Shown: piece after piece, positions 7,422-14,511 of the stretch
How positions within the stretch are numbered: the first letter of the stretch is position 1
Layout of the letters: each line of letters opens with the position of its first letter
Source of the DNA: Nocardiopsis ganjiahuensis DSM 45031
Lineage (GTDB): Bacteria; Actinomycetota; Actinomycetes; Streptosporangiales; Streptosporangiaceae
Assembly (NCBI RefSeq): GCF_000341085.1
Contig: NZ_ANBA01000038.1
Coordinates: forward strand, 1 to 43,042
DNA: 43,042 bases
Direction of reading: 5' to 3'
Translations under genes and position numbers: made by a program
The notes under the pieces: model-generated
Told to the model about the DNA's origin: nothing
Databases searched by the model: none
What the model saw: only the letters and a program-made list of their open reading frames with translations

Positions 7422-8185
7422 GAGCCCTCCCGGTTCCCGGCGCTGTTACCGCCCTCGATCTGCGGGGCGCTGCCGCCGTTGCCGCCGCCCAGCTCGAGCT
7501 TCATGCGCTCCAACTCGGCGTCGACGCCGGTCGTGCTCGCCATCTGGTCGAGCTCGTGCTGGATGTCGTCCTTGGGGCCGGAGCCCGTGACGTCGTCCAG
7601 CGCACCGGAGGCGAGGAGCTCGTCCACCGCGCCGGCCCGGGCCTGCATCTCGGCGGTCTTGTCCTCCGCGCGCTGCACGGCCATGCCGACGTCGCCCATC
7701 TCCTCGGAGATGCCGGAGAAGGCCTCACTGATCTGCGTCTGGGCCTGGGCGGCGGTGTAGGTCGCCTTGATGGTCTCCTTGCGCGTGCGGAAGGCGTCGA
7801 CCTTCGCCTGGAGGCGCTGGGCGGCCATCGTGAGCTTCTGCTCTTCGCCCTGGAGGTTGGCGTGCTGCTCGCGCAGGCCCTCGATCTGGCCGGTGAGGCC
7901 GGAACGACGGGTGAGGGCCTCGCGGGCGAGGTCCTCACGGCCCTGGGTCAGGGCCGCCCGGCTCTGGTTCTCCAGTTTGCCGGACTGCTGCTCGAGCTGC
8001 TGGATCTGGAGCTCGACCCGCTTGCGGGAGGTCGCGACGTCGGCGACACCGCGACGGACCTTCTGCAGGAGTTCGAGCTGCTTCTGGTACGAGTAGTCGA
8101 GGGTTTCCCTGGGGTCCTCGACACCGTCCAAGGCCTTGTTGGCCTTGGACTTGAAAATCAATGAAAGTCGCTGAAACACGCTCAT
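7418..8185 (-). CDS. pspA: Phage shock protein A / IM30-family membrane-stress protein
   Basis: Peripheral membrane protein of the ESCRT-III-like PspA/Vipp1 superfamily that assembles on stressed membranes. The 255 residues are nearly all alpha-helical: an amphipathic N-terminal helix (MSVFQRLSLIFKSKANKALD), then long coiled-coil helices with repeated Q/E/R runs (VELQIQQLEQQSGKLENQ and REQHANLQGEEQKLT). A Gly/Asn-rich tail follows, in place of the domain a Vipp1 would carry. It is the first gene of the module pspA-pspAA // htpX-pspAB. The divergent DUF3043 gene starts 117 bp away, so 8186-8302 holds both promoters. Confidence 0.95.
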   Translation of the reverse strand: MSVFQRLSLIFKSKANKALDGVEDPRETLDYSYQKQLELLQKVRRGVADVATSRKRVELQIQQLEQQSGKLENQSRAALTQGREDLAREALTRRSGLTGQIEGLREQHANLQGEEQKLTMAAQRLQAKVDAFRTRKETIKATYTAAQAQTQISEAFSGISEEMGDVGMAVQRAEDKTAEMQARAGAVDELLASGALDDVTGSGPKDDIQHELDQMASTTGVDAELERMKLELGGGNGGSAPQIEGGNSAGNREGS

Positions 8186-8290
8186 TGGCGTGGCCGTCCC
8201 CTTCTCGGTGCGTACATCGGCTGTTCCCAGCGGGCGCTTTGCCCAACCCTACGCGGTCTGGCCCGCGGTCGCCATAAAGCTATGACCGGC

Positions 8291-8296
8291 TACCCT
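8291..8296 (+). promoter_or_regulatory. -10 element TACCCT for a leaderless DUF3043 transcript
   Basis: TACCCT fits the actinobacterial TANNNT -10 hexamer and ends 6 nt before the GTG at 8303. This predicts that transcription begins at or next to the start codon. No clear -35 is seen. Confidence 0.5.
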
Positions 8297-8302
8297 GAGG
8301 GT

Positions 8303-8944
8303 GTGTTCCGACGTCGCTCCGCTTCCGCAGCCCCGGATTCGAACTCTGCCGAATCCGCCAGCCCTGAGGCCACTGAGGCCACCCAACCTAAGGGATATAC
8401 CCCCAAGAAGGGTGTGCCCACCCCTAAGCGCAGGGAATCCGAAAGCACCCCGCGCCGACCGGTGAAGGCCCCTGAGACCCGTAAGGAGGCCTACCGCGCC
8501 TACCGGGACCGTCTCGAACGTCAACGCGGCACGAGCCCGCGTCGTTCCGGTACCCCCAAGGGCGACGACAAGTACTTCCGTCAGCAGGACCTCGGGAAGG
8601 CGCGCGCCTACGCCCGCGACTTCATCGACTCGCGCCGCAGCGCCAGTGAGTTCTTCCTGCCGTTCTCGATCCTGATCATCGTGCTGATGTTCATCAACAA
8701 CCCGCTCTTCCAGGTGGGTGTGGTCTACGTGATGTGGCCGCTGATGATGGTCACGATCATCGCCGAGGGCATCCTGATCGGCCGTACGGTCAAGCGCCGC
8801 GCCGGCGAGTACTTCCCCGACGACCCCATGGTCAAGGGCATCGGCATGTACGCCGCGATGCGCCAGCTCCAGTTCCGGCGCCTGCGTCTGCCCAAGCCCC
8901 GGATCAAGGTCGGCGAGGACCCCACACCGAACAGCGCAAGCTGA
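8303..8944 (+). CDS. DUF3043 membrane protein
   Basis: A 213-residue actinobacterial protein of unknown function. The first 100 residues are basic and Pro/Ser-rich (FRRRSASAAPD..., with KKGVPTPKRRES). The conserved part contains FIDSRRSASEFFLP, then two membrane helices (FLPFSILIIVLMFI and VVYVMWPLMMVTIIAEGILIG), and a basic tail. The GTG at 8303 is preferred to the ATG at 8282 because family members start MFRRR and a TANNNT -10 lies just before it. It is divergent from pspA, and its position agrees with a membrane protein near Rv2206 in mycobacteria. Confidence 0.85.
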   Translation: MFRRRSASAAPDSNSAESASPEATEATQPKGYTPKKGVPTPKRRESESTPRRPVKAPETRKEAYRAYRDRLERQRGTSPRRSGTPKGDDKYFRQQDLGKARAYARDFIDSRRSASEFFLPFSILIIVLMFINNPLFQVGVVYVMWPLMMVTIIAEGILIGRTVKRRAGEYFPDDPMVKGIGMYAAMRQLQFRRLRLPKPRIKVGEDPTPNSAS

Positions 8945-8985
8945 ACGGCCAGCCGTCCCACTTCCCCATCCCGTCCGTCGTGAGC

Positions 8986-9009
8986 AGGGCCGGTGCGTGC
9001 ACCGGCCCT
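8986..9009 (+). terminator. Terminator after the DUF3043 gene
   Basis: AGGGCCGGTGC and its perfect complement form an 11-bp stem with a 2-nt loop followed by TT, 42 nt after the stop. Confidence 0.65.
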
Positions 9010-9014
9010 TCACT

Positions 9015-9058
9015 GTGCGCGCCCCGTAAACACCGCGTGCGCGCCCCGCAAACACCGC
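9015..9058. repeat. Two tandem 22-bp repeats upstream of the aldo/keto reductase
   Basis: Copies at 9015-9036 and 9037-9058 differ at a single base (T versus C). They lie between the preceding terminator and the -10 element at 9115, ending 56 bp upstream of it. They may be a duplicated regulator site or a chance duplication. Confidence 0.8.
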
Positions 9059-9114
9059 TGGGAGCGTTCCCAAAGATCCGGTGGGCGGACCACCGCACCT
9101 GTGGACCGGCCTAC

Positions 9115-9120
9115 TAGAGT
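9115..9120 (+). promoter_or_regulatory. -10 element TAGAGT for a leaderless aldo/keto reductase transcript
   Basis: TAGAGT (TANNNT) ends exactly 7 nt before the ATG at 9128. No Shine-Dalgarno sequence is present, so a leaderless mRNA is predicted. Confidence 0.6.
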
Positions 9121-9127
9121 GCTCCTC

Positions 9128-10132
9128 ATGGAATTTCGGCATCTTGGCAACAGCGGTCTGATCATCAGCGAGATCGCGTACGGGAACTGGATCACCCACG
9201 GCTCCCAGGTCGAGGAGGACACGGCGGTCTCCTGCGTCCGCACCGCACTCGACGCGGGCGTCACCACCTTCGACACCGCGGACGTCTACGCACAGGGCAG
9301 GGCCGAGGAGGTCCTGGGCCGCGCGCTGAAGGGCGAGCGCCGCGACGGGCTGGAGATCTTCTCCAAGGTCTACTGGCCCATGGGCGAGGGCAGGAACGAC
9401 AAGGGCCTGTCCCGCAAGCACATCATGCGCGGCTGCGAGGACTCCCTGCGCCGCATCGGAACCGACTACCTGGACCTGTACCAGGCGCACCGGTTCGACT
9501 ACACCACCCCGCTGGAAGAGACGATGCGGGCCTTCGAGGACCTGGTCCGCCAGGGCAAGGCCCTCTACATCGGCGTCTCCGAGTGGCGTGCCGAGGAGAT
9601 CGAGCGGGCGCTCAAGATCGCCGACGAGATGGGCTTCGACCGGATCGTCTCCAGCCAGCCGCAGTACAACATGATCTGGCGAGTCATCGAGTCCGAGGTC
9701 GTCCCGCTCTCCGAGCGCGAGGGCATCGGCCAGATCGTCTGGTCCCCGATCGCGGGCGGCATCCTGACCGGCAAGTACAAGCCCGGCCAGGAGCTCCCCG
9801 CCGGTTCGCGCGCCAGCGACCCCAAGAGCGAGAAGTTCCTCGCCGACAAGGTCTCGGACCAGGCCCTGCTGGAGCGGGTGCAGCAGCTGGAGCCGCTGGC
9901 CGCCGAAGCCGGCCTGACCCTGTCGCAGCTGGCCGTGGCCTGGGTGCTGCAGAACCCCAACGTGTCGGCCGCGATCATCGGCGCCTCGCGCCCCGAGCAG
10001 GTCGAGAGCAACGTCAAGGCGTCGGGGGTCAAGCTGGACGCCGCGCTGATGACCCGCATCGACGAGGTCCTGGGCGACAGCGTCGAGCGCGACCCGGCGC
10101 TCACCAAGAGCCCGGAGAACATCCGCGGCTGA
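9128..10132 (+). CDS. Aldo/keto reductase (KCNAB/YghZ-like)
   Basis: NADPH-dependent oxidoreductase with a TIM-barrel fold, 334 residues. The AKR catalytic tetrad is visible as Asp49 and Tyr54 (FDTADVYAQG), Lys80 (IFSKVYW) and His121 (LYQAHRFD). The cofactor-binding C-terminal region reads AAIIGASRPEQVESN. Overall it resembles the voltage-gated potassium-channel beta-subunit-like group. The physiological substrate is unknown, but members often reduce reactive aldehydes. The ATG at 9128 is fixed by the -10 element placed 7 nt upstream. The gene stands alone between terminators at 8986-9009 and 10160-10206. Confidence 0.92.
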   Translation: MEFRHLGNSGLIISEIAYGNWITHGSQVEEDTAVSCVRTALDAGVTTFDTADVYAQGRAEEVLGRALKGERRDGLEIFSKVYWPMGEGRNDKGLSRKHIMRGCEDSLRRIGTDYLDLYQAHRFDYTTPLEETMRAFEDLVRQGKALYIGVSEWRAEEIERALKIADEMGFDRIVSSQPQYNMIWRVIESEVVPLSEREGIGQIVWSPIAGGILTGKYKPGQELPAGSRASDPKSEKFLADKVSDQALLERVQQLEPLAAEAGLTLSQLAVAWVLQNPNVSAAIIGASRPEQVESNVKASGVKLDAALMTRIDEVLGDSVERDPALTKSPENIRG

Positions 10133-10159
10133 CGTCCGCGCAGAGCGCGTGCGCACACG

Positions 10160-10206
10160 CGGGCGAGGGGCCCGGAGGCCGAGTGCGCCTCCGGGCCCCT
10201 CGCCCG
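10160..10206. terminator. Bidirectional terminator between aldo/keto reductase and small gene
   Basis: A perfect 20-bp stem starting CGGGCGAGGGGCCCGG, with a 7-nt loop, sits between two convergent genes and is likely shared by both. Confidence 0.85.
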
Positions 10207-10299
10207 TTCCGTGACCGGACGCGGTCAGGCCGGGGACGGCCGGCCCGGGAGACGGAAGCGCCGCGCCCGGGTACGGGCGCGGCGCTCGGGGAACCGGGT

Positions 10300-10503
10300 C
10301 TACTCGGCCGCGAGGGGCATCGTGTAGACCTCCCGGTCCTCCTCCAGCAGGGCGACGCTGCCCACGCCGCCCTCCGCGAGCTCGGCCCAGTTCTCGCCCA
10401 GCCAGCTCTCGGCGTCGCCACGCGACGTGAACGACTCGACCGGCAGCTCCTCCGCCTTCATCTGAGCGCCGTCCGCCTCGATGTACCGCCACGTCCACGC
10501 CAT
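10300..10503 (-). CDS. Small conserved actinobacterial protein (67 aa)
   Basis: A 67-residue protein beginning MAWTWRYIEADG, with the conserved middle FTSRGDAESWLGENWAELAEGG and VALLEEDREVYTMPL. Very similar short proteins occur in Streptomyces near the lpd/pepA region (from memory), so this is a real, conserved gene of unknown function. It has no signal peptide or membrane helix. The acidic, Trp-containing composition suggests a small folded domain. The ATG at 10503 is preceded by GAAGGG. It is divergent from cobU and shares the 98-bp promoter region 10504-10601 with it. Confidence 0.85.
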   Translation of the reverse strand: MAWTWRYIEADGAQMKAEELPVESFTSRGDAESWLGENWAELAEGGVGSVALLEEDREVYTMPLAAE

Positions 10504-10564
10504 GTTCGACCGCCCTTCGTCGCCGGTTCCACGGTGGGTGCACCGCGATCCTGTGCCGAGCTTA

Positions 10565-10577
10565 ACCAAGGCTTGGT
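10565..10577. promoter_or_regulatory. 13-bp palindrome in the small gene/cobU promoter region
   Basis: ACCAAG-G-CTTGGT is a perfect dyad midway between the two divergent starts, 14 bp upstream of a TACTTT -10-like element (10591-10596). It could be an operator; no regulator is encoded nearby. Confidence 0.35.
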
Positions 10578-10601
10578 CCACCATGCTGTTTACTTTTTTG
10601 G

Positions 10602-11706
10602 GTGCGTATCCGATTTCTGGGGACAGCGGGTCACACGGGCTGGCCGGCCCCACAGTGCACCTGCTCGTCCTGCAACAAGGCCCATGTGGATCGCCGTCTT
10701 CCGTTGAGGGTGACCGTCGACGACCGCTTCCGCCTGCGTGAGTCCGGGGCCGTCGGTCCGGTACCACCCGGCTACACGGTGACGCTCACCCCGGAGGGCG
10801 CCCTGGTCGAGGGCGCCGACGGCGGCCGTCTGCTGTACGCCCGCTCGGGTCCGGGCCCGCTGCCGGGGGGACCGCCCGCCGACGCCCGGCCCGCGGGGCC
10901 GGACGTCGGAGGACTCCTCCGCGCCCTCGCAACAGGTGGACATGGTCATCGTGGACGCCGCCCAGCGCCCGGAGATCATCGGGGAGCTGCGCCGCTCCGG
11001 GGTGATCGGGGTGACCACAGCCGTGGTCGCGGTCGGCGGCGACCACCGGGTCCGGTCCCCGCAGGAGTTCGCCCGGCGGGCCCGCCTGTGGGGCGCCCTG
11101 GCCCCGGGGGACGGCAGCGTCATGTCGTGCCCGCCCGCGGTGTGGCCGGAGTCCCGGCCGCGCGGACCGCACCGGACCCTGGTCACCGGTGGGGCGCGTT
11201 CGGGCAAGTCCACCGAGGCCGAGCTGCGCCTGATGGCCGAGCCCCACGTGGTCTACGCGGCCACAGGACCCCTCGTGGACGCCGAGGCGGACCCGGAGTG
11301 GGCCGAGCGGGTCGCCCACCACGTGCGGCGCCGACCGTGGTGGTGGCGGACCGAGCAGACCACCGACCTCGCGCTGCTGCTCAAGAGGACGCGGGGCGCG
11401 GTCCTGGTCGACTGCCTGGGGACCTGGCTGACCTCGGTCATGGACGAGTGCGGCCTGTGGGAGGAGAAGCCGCCCCAGGACGCCGAGGAGCGGGTGGAGG
11501 CGGCCGTGCACGAGTTGCTGGAGGCCTGGCGCTCGACCCAGGCCTACGTCGTGGCGGTCACCAACGAGGTGGGTTCGGGCGTGGTTCCGCCGACCCGTTC
11601 GGGCAGGCTCTTCCGCGACCACCTCGGGCTGCTGAACCAGTGGGTGGGCGCCGAGTCCGAGGACGTGGTGCTGGCCACCGCCGGGCGCGTGCTGGAACTC
11701 CAGTGA
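10602..11706 (+). CDS. cobU: CobU: adenosylcobinamide kinase/guanylyltransferase with N-terminal extension, frameshifted
   Basis: Phosphorylates adenosylcobinamide and transfers GMP to it in cobalamin nucleotide-loop assembly. The Streptomyces relatives are about 400 residues: an N-terminal metallo-beta-lactamase-like domain (here FLGTAGHTGWPAPQCTCSSC) fused to CobU. Here the N-terminal part runs in frame from GTG 10602 to about 10865. The rest (VDMVIVDAAQRPEIIG, GGARSGKS P-loop near 11188-11211, VDCLGTWLT, VTNEVGSGVVPPTRSGR) is one frame over, from about 10870 to the stop at 11706. Removing one G from the six-G run at 10865-10870 restores one 367-residue frame. The CobU domain alone could start at GTG 10936. 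Sequencing error, slippage or real decay are all possible. The stop overlaps cobS. Confidence 0.75.
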
Positions 11707-12494
11707 GCCGCTCCGACGCCGCGGCCGGCGCCCGGATGGCCGTGGGCACCTTCACGGTCTGGCCGGTGCGGGTGGAGCGGGTGGACCGCGCCGCGGCCGG
11801 CTGGGCGATGTGCTGGGCCCCCGCTCTGGGCGCGCTGCTGGGGGCGGTCACCGGGGCGGTCGCGGTGGCCGGTGTGTGGTGGGGCTGGTCGGCCCCGCTG
11901 GCCGCGCTGCTGTCGGTGGGGCTGGGCGCGCTGCTCACCCGGGGGCTGCACCTGGACGGTCTGGCCGACCTCGCCGACGGTCTGGGCAGCGGCCGCCCCG
12001 CCGAGGGTGCGCTGGAGGTCATGCGGCGCTCCGACATCGGTCCGTTCGGGGTCCTCACCCTGCTGGTGGCGGTGGGGGCGCAGGCGCTGGCCCTGGCCCA
12101 GCTCCTGGAGGCCTCCTACTGGGCCGCCCTGGCCGGTGCCGTGACGGCGGGCGCCTGCGGGCGCCTGGCGGTGACCCTGGCGTGCACGCCGCGTGTGCCC
12201 TCGGCCCGCCCGGAGGGCCTGGGCGCGTTCGTGGCGGGAACGGTGCGCCCCCTGCCCGCGGCGGTGTGCGCGGCCGGGGTGCTGGCGCTGTGCGCGCTCG
12301 GACTCGCCCGCTCCCCCGGGTTCGCCGCGGCCTGTGCGCTCGCAGCGGTGGCCGGGCTGCTGGCGGCCGGCCTCCTGCTGCGCCGCGCGGTGCGGCGGCT
12401 GGGCGGTCTGACCGGGGACGTCCTGGGCGCCCTGGTGGAGACGGCCGGGACCACGGTGCTGCTGGTGACCGCGGCGGCGGTCACGTGGGCGTGA
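11703..12494 (+). CDS. cobS: Adenosylcobinamide-GDP ribazoletransferase (cobalamin synthase)
   Basis: Integral membrane enzyme joining adenosylcobinamide-GDP to alpha-ribazole, the last assembly step of cobalamin. The 263 residues contain the family signature HLDGLADLADGLGSGRP, a nearby acidic motif EVMRRSDIGPFG, and about seven hydrophobic helices rich in Ala, Leu and Val. The GTG at 11703 overlaps the cobU stop in GTGA, so cobS is translationally coupled to cobU. cobT, usually near, is not in the window. The upstream in-frame extension belongs to the cobU N-terminal frame and is not part of cobS. Confidence 0.93.
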   Translation: MSRSDAAAGARMAVGTFTVWPVRVERVDRAAAGWAMCWAPALGALLGAVTGAVAVAGVWWGWSAPLAALLSVGLGALLTRGLHLDGLADLADGLGSGRPAEGALEVMRRSDIGPFGVLTLLVAVGAQALALAQLLEASYWAALAGAVTAGACGRLAVTLACTPRVPSARPEGLGAFVAGTVRPLPAAVCAAGVLALCALGLARSPGFAAACALAAVAGLLAAGLLLRRAVRRLGGLTGDVLGALVETAGTTVLLVTAAAVTWA

Positions 12495-12842
12495 GGCTGC
12501 GCGCCGGCGCGGCGGCCCGTGCGGGTGTGAAGGTTCCGGGCGAGTCCCACCAGGCGATTCGTACCGACTGGTAGTTTTCCACAGTGGCGGGATGTCGCCA
12601 TGATCACATTTTTTCACACGGAGTTTCACGTGGTTGACGCAGGGGCAGAGGCGATCTCCCGCCGCCGACCGCGTGCGACACCCCCCGCGAGAGACCAGAG
12701 CCCCCACATGGCACGGACGGAGACGGGTCCGCCGGGGGGACACCCCTGCGGCGCACAGCGGCCCAGAGCGCAGCGTCAGGGCCCCGGAGGGTGCGGGGCG
12801 CCGCGTCGCCGCCGGGGGCGCGGGAGGACTAGCATCGAGGAC
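12495..12842. other. Intergenic region between cobS and pepA
   Basis: No gene is convincing here. It contains a local AT-rich stretch (about 12574-12630) with a single DnaA-box-like TTTTCCACA at 12575. The pepA -10 element lies at the right end. No cobalamin riboswitch or tRNA was recognised. Confidence 0.6.
12830..12835 (+). promoter_or_regulatory. -10 element TAGCAT for a leaderless pepA transcript
   Basis: TAGCAT (TANNNT) ends 7 nt before the pepA GTG at 12843, predicting transcription from the first base of the start codon. The GAGG in between is too close to be a good ribosome-binding site. Confidence 0.6.
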
Positions 12843-14366
12843 GTGAGCACGACGTTGTCAGTAAACACGGAGTCCCCCAGTTCGCTCGACGCCGACGCGG
12901 TTGTCGTCGGTTACCACTCCGGAGGCGACGCCCCGGAGCCTGCATCGGGCGCTCATACCGTCGACGCCGCCTTCACCGGCGGCCTCGGCTCGACCCTGTC
13001 GCTCCTGGGAGCGAGCGGCGCCCCTGAGGAGGTGCACACCATTGCCTCCCTCGGAGCCGTCAAGGCCCCGGTCGTCGTCGCGGTCGGTCTCGGCCCGGCG
13101 CCCGCCGACGGCCCCGTCGACTCCGACGTGCTGTCCCGTGCGGCCGGCGCCGCGCTGCGTTCGCTGAGCGCCCGCCCCGAGGGCGCGGGCCGCGTGGTCC
13201 TGGCCCTGCCCGCGACCACCGCCGACCAGGCCGGTGCCGTGGCCCTGGGCGCCGAGCTCGGCAGCTACAGCTTCGACCGGTACCGCACCGGCGAGAAGGC
13301 CGAGAAGAAGGCGGCCAGGTCCGCCGAGACCACGCTGACCGTGGTCAGCGAGGCCGCCGGCGCCGCCGACGCCGTGGAGCGCGCGGCCGTCCTGGCCGAG
13401 GCCGTCTCCCTCACGCGTGACCTGGTCAACACCGCCCCGGCCGACCTGGTCCCCGAGGACCTGGCCTCCGCGGCCCAGGAGATCGCCCAGCAGGCCGACC
13501 TCGAGATCGAGGTCCTGGACGAGCACGCCCTGTCCGAGGGCGGCTACGGCGGCCTGACCGGCGTCGGTCAGGGTTCGGCCAACCCGCCCCGCCTGGTGCG
13601 GCTGGCCTACAGCCACCCCGAGGCCACCAAGAAGGTCGCCTTCGTCGGCAAGGGCATCACGTTCGACTCGGGCGGCCTGTCCCTCAAGCCCGCGGGCTCG
13701 ATGGACTGGATGAAGTCCGACATGAGCGGCGCCGCCTCCGTGCTGGCCGCCATGCGCGCCATCTCCACCCTGGGCCTGAAGGTCAACGCGGTCGGTTACC
13801 TGACCGTCGCGGAGAACATGCCCAGCGGCACCGCCCAGCGCCCCTCCGACGTCCTGAGCATCTACGGCGGCAAGACCGTCGAGGTCCTCAACACCGACGC
13901 CGAGGGCCGCCTGGTCATGGCCGACGGCCTGGTCCGCGCCCACGAGGACGAGCCGGACCTGATCGTGGACATCGCCACGCTGACCGGCGCCCAGCTGGTC
14001 GCGCTCGGCACCCGCGTGTTCGCGGTCATGTCCAACGACGACTCCGTGCGCGACGAGATCGTCGCCGCGGCCGGCGCCGAGGGCGAGGCCTCCTGGCCGA
14101 TGCCGCTCCCGGCCGAGCTGCGCGCCGGTCTCAACTCCTCGGTCGCCGACATCGCCAACGTGGCGGGCGAGCGCTGGGGCGGCATGCTCTCCGCGGGCAT
14201 CTTCCTCCAGGAGTTCATCGAGGAGGGCACCAAGTGGGCCCACCTCGACGTCGCCGGGCCCTCCTTCAACCAGGGCGGCCCCCACGGTTACACCCCCAAG
14301 GGCGGAACCGGTGCGGGTACCCGCACCCTCGTCCGTATCGCCGAGGAGTACGCCCGTAAGGCGTAG
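12843..14366 (+). CDS. pepA: Leucyl aminopeptidase (M17 family)
   Basis: Cytosolic hexameric zinc/manganese aminopeptidase that removes N-terminal residues from peptides. The 507 residues show the N-terminal alpha/beta domain (about 1-170). The catalytic domain carries the metal ligands Lys270 and Asp275 in VGKGITFDSGG, Lys282 and Asp293 (SDMSGAASV), and the M17 signature NTDAEGRL at 350-357. The GTG at 12843 is chosen because a TANNNT -10 is 7 nt upstream and the product starts as family members do. Longer frames upstream read through non-coding sequence. Its place before lpdA and sucB is conserved in Streptomyces and mycobacteria. Confidence 0.95.
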   Translation: MSTTLSVNTESPSSLDADAVVVGYHSGGDAPEPASGAHTVDAAFTGGLGSTLSLLGASGAPEEVHTIASLGAVKAPVVVAVGLGPAPADGPVDSDVLSRAAGAALRSLSARPEGAGRVVLALPATTADQAGAVALGAELGSYSFDRYRTGEKAEKKAARSAETTLTVVSEAAGAADAVERAAVLAEAVSLTRDLVNTAPADLVPEDLASAAQEIAQQADLEIEVLDEHALSEGGYGGLTGVGQGSANPPRLVRLAYSHPEATKKVAFVGKGITFDSGGLSLKPAGSMDWMKSDMSGAASVLAAMRAISTLGLKVNAVGYLTVAENMPSGTAQRPSDVLSIYGGKTVEVLNTDAEGRLVMADGLVRAHEDEPDLIVDIATLTGAQLVALGTRVFAVMSNDDSVRDEIVAAAGAEGEASWPMPLPAELRAGLNSSVADIANVAGERWGGMLSAGIFLQEFIEEGTKWAHLDVAGPSFNQGGPHGYTPKGGTGAGTRTLVRIAEEYARKA

Positions 14367-14377
14367 TCCGGAAGGTC

Positions 14378-14409
14378 GGGGCGGCACTCCTGAGCCGGTG
14401 TGCCGCCCC
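14378..14409 (+). terminator. Terminator after pepA
   Basis: GGGGCGGCAC pairs perfectly with GTGCCGCCCC across a 12-nt loop, 12 nt after the pepA stop. Confidence 0.7.
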
Positions 14410-14511
14410 TTCCCCGGCAGCCGCGGTCCCTGATGACACGCCGCCCCCGGCGGTAGCGGACCCGGTCTTCCACCACCCATCACCAGCCACCACAACTAGG
14501 AGTTCGTTCCC

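Noticed and set aside
8249..10543. A 764-codon minus-strand open frame across the DUF3043 and aldo/keto reductase genes
   Set aside because: It covers two genes, a terminator and promoters in antisense and matches no family.
10504..10601. Cobalamin riboswitch ahead of cobU
   Set aside because: Only 98 bp are available and the predicted -10 lies next to the start, so there is no room for a riboswitch leader.
10602..12494. One 630-residue protein from the cobU start through cobS
   Set aside because: Only its first 90 or so residues (CobU N-terminal domain) and last 263 (CobS) are meaningful; the middle is the out-of-frame reading of the CobU domain.
12575..12583. DnaA box (TTTTCCACA) and a possible origin
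   Set aside because: A single near-match with no cluster and no dnaA, dnaN or gyr genes around; expected by chance in an AT-rich promoter.
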